Source: Candidatus Fermentithermobacillaceae bacterium DTU015
GTDB taxonomy: Bacteria > Bacillota > Sulfobacillia > Fermentithermobacillales > Fermentithermobacillaceae
NCBI GenBank assembly: GCA_001513185.1
Contig: LFST01000053.1
Location: 2,733 to 48,965 of the forward strand
Direction of reading: 5' to 3'
DNA: 46,233 bases
Shown here: piece after piece, positions 16,318 through 23,630 of the stretch
Position numbering within the stretch: the first letter of the stretch is position 1
Layout: the number at the start of each line of letters is the position of its first letter
Made by a program: the position numbers and the translations under genes
The notes under the pieces: model-generated
The model's database searches: none
The model's input: the letters and a program-made list of their open reading frames with translations, nothing else
What the model was told of the DNA's origin: nothing

Positions 16318-16928
16318 CCGGTTTCCCCTTTCCGCGAAAAGCTTATCTTGAGTTCTTGGCCCTTAAGCAACCTCTGGATGTTGGCCCTGTGTCTGTAGGT
16401 AACCAGGGCAGCCAATCCGAATACCACCCACCGGTCAAACGCGGTAAATCCGGGCAAGAGTGAGACCGCAAAAGCAGCCCACACCCCCAGCAAGCTGCCA
16501 AGGGACACATACCTGGATAGGGCTACCACAACCACAAACACCACAAAGCCCACGCCCAAAAGCTTTGGAAACACAACCACAGCCGCGCCGGCGGTGGTCG
16601 CCACTCCCTTGCCGCCTCTAAAGCCCAAAAACACCGACCAGTTGTGGCCTATTACCGCGCAAATACCTGCCGCAAGCGCACCTGCCTTGCCCATCTCAGA
16701 TCTGGTGAGCACAAAATACGCCGGCAAAGCACCTTTTAATATATCGATGATAAGTACTATAAGTCCATATTTTGGCCCTAGCACCCTGAACACATTGGTA
16801 GCTCCGGTATTGCCGCTACCCCGGGACATGATGTCATCTACCCCTGCCAGCCTGGACACTAGCACTCCTGTAGGGATCGAGCCTGACAAATATCCAAGCA
16901 GACATGAAGCAAACAGCGGCCAGTTCAT
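16314..16928 (-). CDS. plsY: Acyl-phosphate:glycerol-3-phosphate acyltransferase PlsY
   Basis: An integral membrane enzyme of 204 residues that acylates glycerol-3-phosphate with acyl-phosphate, the first step of phospholipid synthesis. The three cytoplasmic PlsY motifs are visible: 'GSIPTGVLVSRLAG' with 'SRGSGNTGATNVFRVLG' (motif 1), 'IGHNWSVFLGFRGGKGVATT' (motif 2; glycine-rich, binds the phosphate) and 'YRHRANIQRLLKG' (motif 3). Five or so hydrophobic segments fit the known topology. Its ATG overlaps the Der stop (ATGA), and its stop overlaps the gpsA start, so der, plsY and gpsA are one tightly coupled unit. Confidence 0.95.
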   Translation of the reverse strand: MNWPLFASCLLGYLSGSIPTGVLVSRLAGVDDIMSRGSGNTGATNVFRVLGPKYGLIVLIIDILKGALPAYFVLTRSEMGKAGALAAGICAVIGHNWSVFLGFRGGKGVATTAGAAVVVFPKLLGVGFVVFVVVVALSRYVSLGSLLGVWAAFAVSLLPGFTAFDRWVVFGLAALVTYRHRANIQRLLKGQELKISFSRKGETG

Positions 16929-18355
16929 GTTCCCCTTTTCCTCCTAAACGGACGGAATTCCATCACGATAGGCACTCCTTCAAACCCGAACCGCCTCCTG
17001 ATTTCAGCCTCCAGATACCTCACGTATGAATCGGGCATCTTTTCAGGATCTCTTACGGAAAACGCGATCTGGGGAGGCCGTGTGCCTACCTGGGTACAGT
17101 AAAACACCCTCGCATCCCTGGGAGGCGGGCTGAAATCAATGATCCGGTCTACCACTTTCTTGAGCAGGGAAGTTCCAACTCGTTTGCTGTATTCCCGATA
17201 GGTCCTGACTACTTCAGGCAAGATCAGGTCGATGCCTTCTCCCGTAACACAAGAGGTAAACAGCACGTTGGAATACCACACGGGATGGCACCGTACCTTG
17301 GCCGTCCGGGCAAATGCTTCCCTGGACATACCGTCGAACAGCCCAAGGTCTACCTTGTTTACCACCAGTATGGAACCTTTCAGGTTGCGGCGGATATACC
17401 CTGCGATTCTTCGTTCCTGGGCTGAAGGCAGTTCCCTCCCGTCCAGCACCAATATGGCAATGTCGCACCGCTTGACCGCCTGGAGCGCCTTGCCCACCGC
17501 CAGGGATTCGAGTTTTTCGTCGATCCTAGCAGGCCGCCGCATGCCCGCAGTATCCACCAGGACGAATTCTATGCCTTCATATGTAAGGGTGATGTCTACA
17601 GCATCCACGGTAGTACCGGGGATCGAAGACACGGTCATCCTGGGCCGGCCGATGAGCTGGTTGACCAATGAAGACTTGCCCACATTGGGCTTGCCCACAA
17701 TCGCCACCCTGATGGTCTTGATTTCCTCGTCTTCTTGCCCTTCTTGTCCTTCTTGATCTTCCAGGCCTTCCATGCCCGCTTGGTCTTGTGCCCCGACATC
17801 AAGGGCGTCAAGCTGTCCGGTCTCCACCTCAACATCGTCTTCCTCTGGGCTCAGCCCGGCTTCGCGTTTGAGCTCTATCACCCTGTCAAGCAAATCGCCC
17901 ACGCCACGCCCATGAGCCGCCGAAACGGGGAACACCTCAGCAAACCCCAAGGCATAGAATTCCGCCGCCCTATGCTTATGCTTAGGCGAATCACACTTGT
18001 TCGCCGCTACAAGCACCGGCCTCCCGGCTTTCCTCAGGATATCAGCGATCTCTTCATCCTCAGGCATGAGCCCCGCTCTGGCATCTACCACAAAGATCAG
18101 CAGGTCAGACTCTTCGATGGCTTGCTCAATTTGAACCCTGATGGCTTGGGCTAACTCGCTGGATGAAGTAAGGTCAAACCCGCCTGTATCCAGCAGGGTA
18201 AACTCTTCCCCCTGCCAGGTAGATGAAGCATAAAGCCTGTCCCTTGTGACACCCCTCTGGCTATGGACGATGGATGCCCTGGCGCCTACCATCCTGTTGA
18301 AAAGCTCAGACTTACCCACGTTAGGCCTGCCCACAATAGCTACAACATAACCCAT
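16925..18355 (-). CDS. der: Ribosome-assembly GTPase Der, internal initiation product
   Basis: Der is an essential 50S-assembly GTPase with two tandem G domains. Here G1 has 'GRPNVGKSELFN', 'DTGGF' and 'NKCD'; G2 has 'GKPNVGKSSLVN', 'DTAGM' and 'NKVD'. A KH-like domain closes the protein ('GTRPPQIAFSVRDPEKMPDSYVRYLE', here only part cited as motif: 'RPPQIAFSV' and 'SYVRYLE'). Initiation at the ATG at 18355 gives 476 residues, about 35 longer than usual because of an acidic Glu/Asp/Gln-rich linker between the G domains. The AAGGAGG eight bases upstream is the reason to list it separately from the fusion frame. It is followed by plsY with an ATGA overlap. Confidence 0.93.
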   Translation of the reverse strand: MGYVVAIVGRPNVGKSELFNRMVGARASIVHSQRGVTRDRLYASSTWQGEEFTLLDTGGFDLTSSSELAQAIRVQIEQAIEESDLLIFVVDARAGLMPEDEEIADILRKAGRPVLVAANKCDSPKHKHRAAEFYALGFAEVFPVSAAHGRGVGDLLDRVIELKREAGLSPEEDDVEVETGQLDALDVGAQDQAGMEGLEDQEGQEGQEDEEIKTIRVAIVGKPNVGKSSLVNQLIGRPRMTVSSIPGTTVDAVDITLTYEGIEFVLVDTAGMRRPARIDEKLESLAVGKALQAVKRCDIAILVLDGRELPSAQERRIAGYIRRNLKGSILVVNKVDLGLFDGMSREAFARTAKVRCHPVWYSNVLFTSCVTGEGIDLILPEVVRTYREYSKRVGTSLLKKVVDRIIDFSPPPRDARVFYCTQVGTRPPQIAFSVRDPEKMPDSYVRYLEAEIRRRFGFEGVPIVMEFRPFRRKRGT

Positions 18356-19756
18356 GTGTCTACCCTCCTTGAGGCCCAATGCTGCATCCAAAAAGCTCAT
18401 GGGAGAAGGTGCGACCACTTCCACCGGAACGCCGGTTGCTTCGCTTAATCCGCTTACCGTCATATCGTCCAAGAACCTGCCTTCAAATACTGAATACGAC
18501 GGAATGAGCACAGACTCAAACCGCTCCCCCGTGCCCCTAAACTCCATTATTGCTGACAAGATATCTCCGCCCGTAAGCAATCCTGCGCATGTAACCGTAT
18601 CTCCAAAGAAGTTGTTTCTAACCTTGATTACCGAAATCCTGTGCCCCAGCCCCAGGGCCTCCACGGCGCTTACGACCTCAGGATAGGCCATATATCCTGT
18701 AACCACCAATATCTTACCACGTCCGGAGCCTGCACCTGGAGCCCGGCCAGGCCGGCAGGATGGTGAGTTCTGCTCTTCTGGCCCTACTGCCAACCGAGAC
18801 CGGGATGCTCTTGCACGCGACAGGGCTGTCTTGAGGGTTTCCCGGAAATCCGCCACAATTCCGATACCGTTCTCAAACTGAGGGAAGTCGTCGTAATAAT
18901 CGTAATCAGGGAAGGGTTTGCCTGACACCATGTAGAACTCGTCCGCCCCGTACACCCAGTGTATCCCCCGCTCCTTGTACACTTTCTCAGCGTAGTTTTC
19001 AATGATTTCCAGGGTCTTACGCGCCCACGCCGGATCTCCTAAAGGCGACGGGAGCACCTTCCTGTACTTGGTGTAAACCGCAGGCACAACACCCACAGAC
19101 AGGATCGTCTCCCCCAAACCTTCCAAGTCCCTGAGCGTCTCGACCAGCCTGTCTCCGTCGTTTATCCCTTTCATGAGCACGATCTGAATGTGGATACCAA
19201 TCCCCAGCTGCCCAAACCTCCTCAGGTAATCCATGGCATACGCCGCTTCAGGGCAACCCATGATCTGCGCCCTAAGGCACGGATTGGACGTATGCAGGGA
19301 TACCCTCAGCGGGGAAAGCCTCTGCTCTTCAATGCGCTTCCAGTCGTCCTCAGTCAGGTTGGTGAGGGAAATGAAGTTACCGAACAGAAAAGACAGCCGG
19401 TAATCATCGTCACGTACGTAAAGGGGCCGGCGCATCCCCGGGGGAAGCTGGGAAATAAAGCAGAAGCAGCAACTGTTATTGCATGTCCTAATAGAATCAA
19501 ACACCGGGTTAACAAAAGAAACACCCATGAGATCATCAGGGTCCTTTTCAATCTCAAACCTTTGCCTGGTTCCATCCTGCTTTTGTACGTCCAGGGTAAT
19601 ATGTTCTGCGGCACTGTAAAACCTGAAGTCGATTTCATCCCTGAGTATATGCCCGCTCACCGAGACTATCCGGTCCCCGGGCGTGATTCCAAGATATTCA
19701 GCCAGGCTGCCAGGTTCAACCTGGTACACCAGTCCCCCTCTGCGTTGAGCCGTCAA
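16925..19756 (-). CDS. DUF512 PDZ-radical SAM protein fused in frame to GTPase Der
   Basis: One uninterrupted frame of ~943 residues joins two proteins that are normally separate neighbouring genes. The first ~470 residues hold a PDZ domain ('VEPGSLAEYLGITPGDRI'), a radical-SAM cluster motif 'CNNSCCFCFISQLP' (CxxxCxFC), and the DUF512 C-terminal domain. This family is found mainly in Clostridia and has no settled function. The rest is a complete Der GTPase. At the junction the coding strand reads AAGGAGGGTAGACAC before an ATG, a full ribosome binding site for a separate Der. One extra G in the GGG run would create a TAG stop exactly there. So this is either a genuine fusion with internal initiation or a one-base deletion/assembly error. 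The start is uncertain: TTG at 19756 has GGGGAGG nine bases upstream. Confidence 0.8.
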   Translation of the reverse strand: MTAQRRGGLVYQVEPGSLAEYLGITPGDRIVSVSGHILRDEIDFRFYSAAEHITLDVQKQDGTRQRFEIEKDPDDLMGVSFVNPVFDSIRTCNNSCCFCFISQLPPGMRRPLYVRDDDYRLSFLFGNFISLTNLTEDDWKRIEEQRLSPLRVSLHTSNPCLRAQIMGCPEAAYAMDYLRRFGQLGIGIHIQIVLMKGINDGDRLVETLRDLEGLGETILSVGVVPAVYTKYRKVLPSPLGDPAWARKTLEIIENYAEKVYKERGIHWVYGADEFYMVSGKPFPDYDYYDDFPQFENGIGIVADFRETLKTALSRARASRSRLAVGPEEQNSPSCRPGRAPGAGSGRGKILVVTGYMAYPEVVSAVEALGLGHRISVIKVRNNFFGDTVTCAGLLTGGDILSAIMEFRGTGERFESVLIPSYSVFEGRFLDDMTVSGLSEATGVPVEVVAPSPMSFLDAALGLKEGRHMGYVVAIVGRPNVGKSELFNRMVGARASIVHSQRGVTRDRLYASSTWQGEEFTLLDTGGFDLTSSSELAQAIRVQIEQAIEESDLLIFVVDARAGLMPEDEEIADILRKAGRPVLVAANKCDSPKHKHRAAEFYALGFAEVFPVSAAHGRGVGDLLDRVIELKREAGLSPEEDDVEVETGQLDALDVGAQDQAGMEGLEDQEGQEGQEDEEIKTIRVAIVGKPNVGKSSLVNQLIGRPRMTVSSIPGTTVDAVDITLTYEGIEFVLVDTAGMRRPARIDEKLESLAVGKALQAVKRCDIAILVLDGRELPSAQERRIAGYIRRNLKGSILVVNKVDLGLFDGMSREAFARTAKVRCHPVWYSNVLFTSCVTGEGIDLILPEVVRTYREYSKRVGTSLLKKVVDRIIDFSPPPRDARVFYCTQVGTRPPQIAFSVRDPEKMPDSYVRYLEAEIRRRFGFEGVPIVMEFRPFRRKRGT

Positions 19757-20480
19757 TCCACACAACCTCCCCTTCGCTGTGATTCCCATTATCCTTCCAC
19801 TTTGAAGAGAGGTCAAGGCAAGCGCGGCTCGCTTGGTACAGTAGTTGTGCCTTGTTTGCCAAGGAACGGCTCACCAGCTTGCGTCCTGGCTGCACCAGAT
19901 GGAGGCGGCGGGACAGAAATCCCCCTATCCGCGCCCTAAAGTCAAGCACCCCCCTTACGCTGCAAAAGCATGCCCGGGCACCGGGGCATGCCACTTCCAC
20001 AAGGTCGCATAAGCACAGCTCCAACCGGCGGCCAAGCCAGCCGGTCCCCAAAGCATACACTTCTGAGCCATAGACATCGTGCCCCAGCAGTACAGGCAAG
20101 CCTATTTCCCCGGTAGTGCGCCTATCGAAGTACGGGAGCCAAGACAACACCTCCGGCCCGTGGACCTGGATATCCTGCACGCTGACTAAACCCAAATGGA
20201 GCATGGCTGCCACAACCGAAGAATGGGTGCCACCGTAACACACGTAAAATATCCGGGGTGTCGCTGAGGACTGTCCCAGGGAGAGGTCTAATATGGCGTT
20301 TATTGCCCGCCGGGCTAAAGGCGACGGGCTTATGCCCCAAACTACAAACACCTTTCCGCCGCTGCCTGCATACCCTCGGCTACCCCATTTGATTTCACCA
20401 GGATCTACTCCGGCTTGGGCGGCAGCTTGCAGCACGCCGTGTTTGGTTGTCCCAATCACTACTTGGGCCTTTTGCTGCAT
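19716..20480 (-). CDS. DUF3189-family protein with N-terminal extension
   Basis: A 254-residue protein. Residues ~76-165 match DUF3189, a small Firmicutes family of unknown function: 'FYVCYGGTHSSVVAAMLHLG', 'LPYFDRRT', 'GHDVYGSEVYALGTG'. The first ~75 residues ('AQVVIGTTKHGVLQAAAQAG') are also alpha/beta in character and could be a decayed second copy or a lineage-specific addition. A basic, Cys-rich C-terminal tail ends inside the next gene. Its ATG overlaps the stop of the small YIEGIA-partner gene (ATGA), so translation is coupled. The neighbourhood (YIEGIA, spoIIP, spoIVA) suggests a sporulation-linked role, which is inference only. Confidence 0.75.
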   Translation of the reverse strand: MQQKAQVVIGTTKHGVLQAAAQAGVDPGEIKWGSRGYAGSGGKVFVVWGISPSPLARRAINAILDLSLGQSSATPRIFYVCYGGTHSSVVAAMLHLGLVSVQDIQVHGPEVLSWLPYFDRRTTGEIGLPVLLGHDVYGSEVYALGTGWLGRRLELCLCDLVEVACPGARACFCSVRGVLDFRARIGGFLSRRLHLVQPGRKLVSRSLANKAQLLYQASRACLDLSSKWKDNGNHSEGEVVWIDGSTQRGTGVPG

Positions 20481-20680
20481 CAGTGCCTGACCACTATCAG
20501 CACGCCATCACCTAGGTCGTGGACCGCACCCTTTAGGATCCGTGACAGCAGCCGTGCCTTTTCCTGCCTGGCTGCTTCGTCTCTGACCACAAACGCCGGT
20601 ATGGCTTGAATCTTAGCCCCATCGTCAGTGACAGCGCACAAAATAATGCCGCTAAACGTTACCTCCAACACTTTCACCAC
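20480..20680 (-). CDS. Small partner ('capping complex subunit') of the YIEGIA protein
   Basis: A 66-residue soluble protein, 'VKVLEVTFSGIILCAVTDDG' at the start and 'IPAFVVRDEAARQEKARLL' in the middle. Small proteins of this kind follow YIEGIA-family membrane proteins in Clostridia and are annotated as the capping-complex subunit for YIEGIA. The assignment rests on size, position and general resemblance. It starts with GTG after AAAGG, 13 bases downstream of the YIEGIA stop, and ends with an ATGA overlap into the DUF3189 gene. Confidence 0.7.
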   Translation of the reverse strand: MVKVLEVTFSGIILCAVTDDGAKIQAIPAFVVRDEAARQEKARLLSRILKGAVHDLGDGVLIVVRH

Positions 20681-20693
20681 TCACGATTTGCCT

Positions 20694-21572
20694 TTACATT
20701 GACCGGCGGTACATTGACCGGCCTCTTGCAGATTCCAGCACCGGAGTGCGCCTAATGACTTGAACGAGGAGCTGAGGATCCCGCTCCTCAGGCACCATGA
20801 ATACCCCGACCCGTCCCGTGGGAATGTGCCTGGTAGCCATGGGCGTGTATTCAGGAGTGTCCACATCCTTCTTAATCCCCAAGATCCCCGCAGCATCGTG
20901 AAGGATAGCTTGCCTTTGCCCCAGGTTGGCCAGGGTATCCCTGGCGGTCTCGGTCTTGGGGATGAGGATGGCGCCTATCCCGTATCTTACTATGGTTTGC
21001 CTGGATTCTTCCAAACCTACATTCATGATGAAAATGTCATCCACGTATAGGCCGGCACCTTTGAAGCTGAGCTTAGCAGGTTTGACCTCTACCGACATCC
21101 ACAAGGGTTCCTGTTTGATTACCGAAGCGCTCCCTGCAAAAGCCAGCACGCCCAGGACGATCCCCAGGAGCACGCCTCCCCGCTCAGTACCGTAGGCAGC
21201 AGACGCAGCCACCAATATCACGATGTAGTACCTGGCTTCAAACACCCTGGCGATGCTTTCGATGTAATCCGCTCCCCTGGCAACCAGCTGGGTCTCTTCC
21301 AAAGCCTTAAGAGAATCCCTCTCCATGCTGCGGATTTCCCTGAACTGCTGGGCCACCACCACGAAGAAGGTCACCGCCGTCCATTCCCTTTCGATTAGCG
21401 CAGGCACGGACACTGCACCAACCAGCGCAGCGATAATCCCTAGGAACAGGTGGGATGCGTAGCCGTGGGGATATGTGGGATACTGGCGGTAATCTGACCT
21501 GAGCAAGATTATCCTGGCCAGCACTCCCATGAGCAACCCTAACCCTATTGATCGGCCATGGGCCATTTCCAA
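20694..21572 (-). CDS. YIEGIA-family sporulation membrane protein
   Basis: About 292 residues with several membrane segments in the first ~160 residues and a soluble C-terminal half. The family-naming motif appears as 'ADYIESIARVFEARYY', with Ser for the usual Gly, and the N-terminus 'GRSIGLGLLMGVLARI' is also typical. B. subtilis YphA is the best-known relative; the family is restricted to spore-formers, but its biochemical role is not settled. The C-terminal half ends in an Arg/Met-rich tail. It follows spoIIP by about 20 bases and precedes its small partner, so co-transcription is likely. Confidence 0.85.
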   Translation of the reverse strand: MEMAHGRSIGLGLLMGVLARIILLRSDYRQYPTYPHGYASHLFLGIIAALVGAVSVPALIEREWTAVTFFVVVAQQFREIRSMERDSLKALEETQLVARGADYIESIARVFEARYYIVILVAASAAYGTERGGVLLGIVLGVLAFAGSASVIKQEPLWMSVEVKPAKLSFKGAGLYVDDIFIMNVGLEESRQTIVRYGIGAILIPKTETARDTLANLGQRQAILHDAAGILGIKKDVDTPEYTPMATRHIPTGRVGVFMVPEERDPQLLVQVIRRTPVLESARGRSMYRRSM

Positions 21573-21593
21573 CGCTCCTGGACCCGTGGGAGT

Positions 21594-22739
21594 CTACTCG
21601 TCCTCCCCTTCAGCCCCTGGCGCATCAGAGCCGGAACTACCTCCAGCATTATCAACATCCCCCACCCTTATACCGCCTGTGCCGAACCACTCGAGGATTT
21701 TGGCCTTCATTTCATCCCAGCTGCCTGTGGCAATCCACAGGTACGCAAATATGCCTGCTACCGCAATCCCAAGCAGCCAGCCGACGGTCCTGCCTGCGCT
21801 ACGGGTTTGAGGCCCGGCGCCCGGGCCTGAAGCAGGCAGCACATTGGGGACCACGGACCCCAGCAGAGTGGCGCCTCTGATGGCTGCTTCTTTCGTTGTC
21901 TGCTCGGTGCCCATTTCCAACAGCAGCGCCCTGTCGAACAGGTCCTGGTTAAAGTCTGCATTACCCATGAAAATGCCTTTGACCAATCCCGGGTATTGGT
22001 TGTTGGCTTCATCTTTGAGACGCCTTGCAAACTCTAGGTTTGACTGCATTTTGGGGTTTTGCCGTCCGATGACTATCATGCACCGTGCAACTTCCTGGCC
22101 ATCGATTTCTTTAAGGTAAGCCTCTGCAGGCCCTGCGTCCCGGTGAACGTCGAACAATGCAAGGGGCTTTTGCTTCTTCAAGAGGTCGGCGGCAGTCCTC
22201 CGAGAGCGGTCGTAAGCCCTGGCGTCATTGGGATCGTGAGACGTAGTATCATGTATCGCTTTGATGCCCAAAGCGCTGAGTTTCTCTGCCAGGGCGGCAC
22301 CTACGTCCATGATCCCCCCCCTGCCGGGGATAGACTCAGAGTTGTCTGAGGGTACATATGATTCGGCCGAGTGGGTGTGGTATATCCCTATGGCGCCACC
22401 TGACATGGCAGCTCCAAGCACGGGCCCGGTAAAGGGCGGTAGCGCTTCCATTTTGCCCACGGATCTCACAGTGGCCACATCGTCTGATACATCGATCACC
22501 ACATACTTGTTGTCATCCTCGTCGATATACTCGTCCCCTACGCTTACCATAAGCCCTGTGGTGAAGATAACCACGCCATCTTCGTCAACCACGGTAAAAT
22601 AGCCACGTTCGCGCTCGGTGAGCATAGGAGGCACTTCTGAAGTCACAGGCATTATCGACCGGTACAGGTACACCACCCCTGTGGCGGCCGTAAAGACCAG
22701 CACCAAAGCCCATGCCAATACCTTTTTGCTAATTTTCAC
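21594..22739 (-). CDS. spoIIP: Stage II sporulation protein P (peptidoglycan amidase/endopeptidase)
   Basis: SpoIIP works with SpoIID and SpoIIM to degrade septal peptidoglycan during engulfment. The protein has an N-terminal membrane anchor ('VLAWALVLVFTAATGVVYLY'). An extracytoplasmic SpoIIP domain follows with 'IGIYHTHSAESYVPSD' (metal-ligand histidines), 'GGIMDVGAALAEKLSALG', 'LALFDVHRDAG' and 'LLLEMGTEQTT'. Unusually, a second hydrophobic segment ('VGWLLGIAVAGIFAYLWIA') and an acidic Gly/Ser-rich tail follow the catalytic domain, suggesting a second membrane anchor. The GTG at 22739 is preferred (GGGGAGG 11 bases upstream). It overlaps the end of the DUF1614 gene. Confidence 0.9.
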   Translation of the reverse strand: MKISKKVLAWALVLVFTAATGVVYLYRSIMPVTSEVPPMLTERERGYFTVVDEDGVVIFTTGLMVSVGDEYIDEDDNKYVVIDVSDDVATVRSVGKMEALPPFTGPVLGAAMSGGAIGIYHTHSAESYVPSDNSESIPGRGGIMDVGAALAEKLSALGIKAIHDTTSHDPNDARAYDRSRRTAADLLKKQKPLALFDVHRDAGPAEAYLKEIDGQEVARCMIVIGRQNPKMQSNLEFARRLKDEANNQYPGLVKGIFMGNADFNQDLFDRALLLEMGTEQTTKEAAIRGATLLGSVVPNVLPASGPGAGPQTRSAGRTVGWLLGIAVAGIFAYLWIATGSWDEMKAKILEWFGTGGIRVGDVDNAGGSSGSDAPGAEGEDE

Positions 22740-23370
22740 GTCCAGAGCCACCTCCCCGGGTCTTAACTACTTTTTCCCTGGCTTCCCCGACCAGTTCCAC
22801 CAGCCCCACGGCCAGGATTGCGCTAATCACTGAACTGTCAAAAGCTCCTGCGCCTCCGAAAAACACCCTTCCTGGCATCCCTGTGACTGCAAGTTCTATC
22901 CAGTGAATTATGTCTGCTATCACGATGCCTCCCAGCCCCCCGACAAACGCAGCCCTCCGGGACCTGCTGGATACAGCAGCAATAATCCCTGCGGCAATGC
23001 CATAAACCAGCATGGGGGACACCCTCATAAATTGCTCGTCGGGACTCAGGATCTTTGACAAACCCCAAATCACGCCGCCGGTAACCAAGGCGGTGATAAT
23101 GCTCCTAGCCTTTTCCCCGGGTTCATCTGCAGTGGCAATCAGCCAAATGCCTGCGATTATGGGAATCGCCCCGCCACCTATGTTCATCTTGACCTCAATG
23201 GGGCTCCTGAGGAGCGTCAGGTCGAAAAACGTCCCGGCAGCCATGGCAACAATAATCGCCAGGGCGGCCCTGTCAGACAACCTCATCCTGTCCAACACCC
23301 TATGCAGCACCCCAAAATAGATGAGGATGGCCACGATGATAAGAAGGATCACACCAATAGGTAATCCCAC
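22729..23370 (-). CDS. DUF1614 family membrane protein
   Basis: A 213-residue polytopic protein with about six hydrophobic segments and the DUF1614 hallmark 'KMNIGGGAIPIIAGIWLI' and 'GGLGGIVIADIIHW'. The function is unknown; in Clostridia these genes often stand beside spoIIP and YIEGIA genes. It is the first gene of the leftward sporulation unit, separated from ispH/S1 by 260 bases that contain a terminator. Its end overlaps the spoIIP start region. Confidence 0.82.
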   Translation of the reverse strand: MGLPIGVILLIIVAILIYFGVLHRVLDRMRLSDRAALAIIVAMAAGTFFDLTLLRSPIEVKMNIGGGAIPIIAGIWLIATADEPGEKARSIITALVTGGVIWGLSKILSPDEQFMRVSPMLVYGIAAGIIAAVSSRSRRAAFVGGLGGIVIADIIHWIELAVTGMPGRVFFGGAGAFDSSVISAILAVGLVELVGEAREKVVKTRGGGSGREN

Positions 23371-23555
23371 TAGACTCCCTCCTTGACGTGGTCGGCAACC
23401 ACAGTTTCAGGTGCTTAGCAGCATGGAGAATGCGTTCTCCTTAACCACTATGGTTTCCAGGAGTTTTCGGGGATTATTCCACGTGAGGAAATATGACCTG
23501 TGCAGGGCGCTCATGGCGGGCCGCTCAATAAGGGACAGGTCACACAAAGAATAGT

Positions 23556-23593
23556 AAACTCGCAGGTTGTGGTTGGATACACCCTGCGAGTTT
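23556..23593 (-). terminator. Terminator hairpin after ispH/S1
   Basis: A perfect 11-bp stem, AAACTCGCAGG (23556-23566) with CCTGCGAGTTT (23583-23593), and a 16-nt loop, 40 bases past the ispH/S1 stop. The A/T ends of the stem let it work in either direction. Confidence 0.75.
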
Positions 23594-23630
23594 TACTGCG
23601 GAACCCAATACTTCGGCTAGTGCCGGCGGA

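Noticed and set aside
19190-19939. 249-codon plus-strand ORF
   Set aside because: Antisense to the DUF512 and DUF3189 genes, no ribosome binding site, no recognisable motif.
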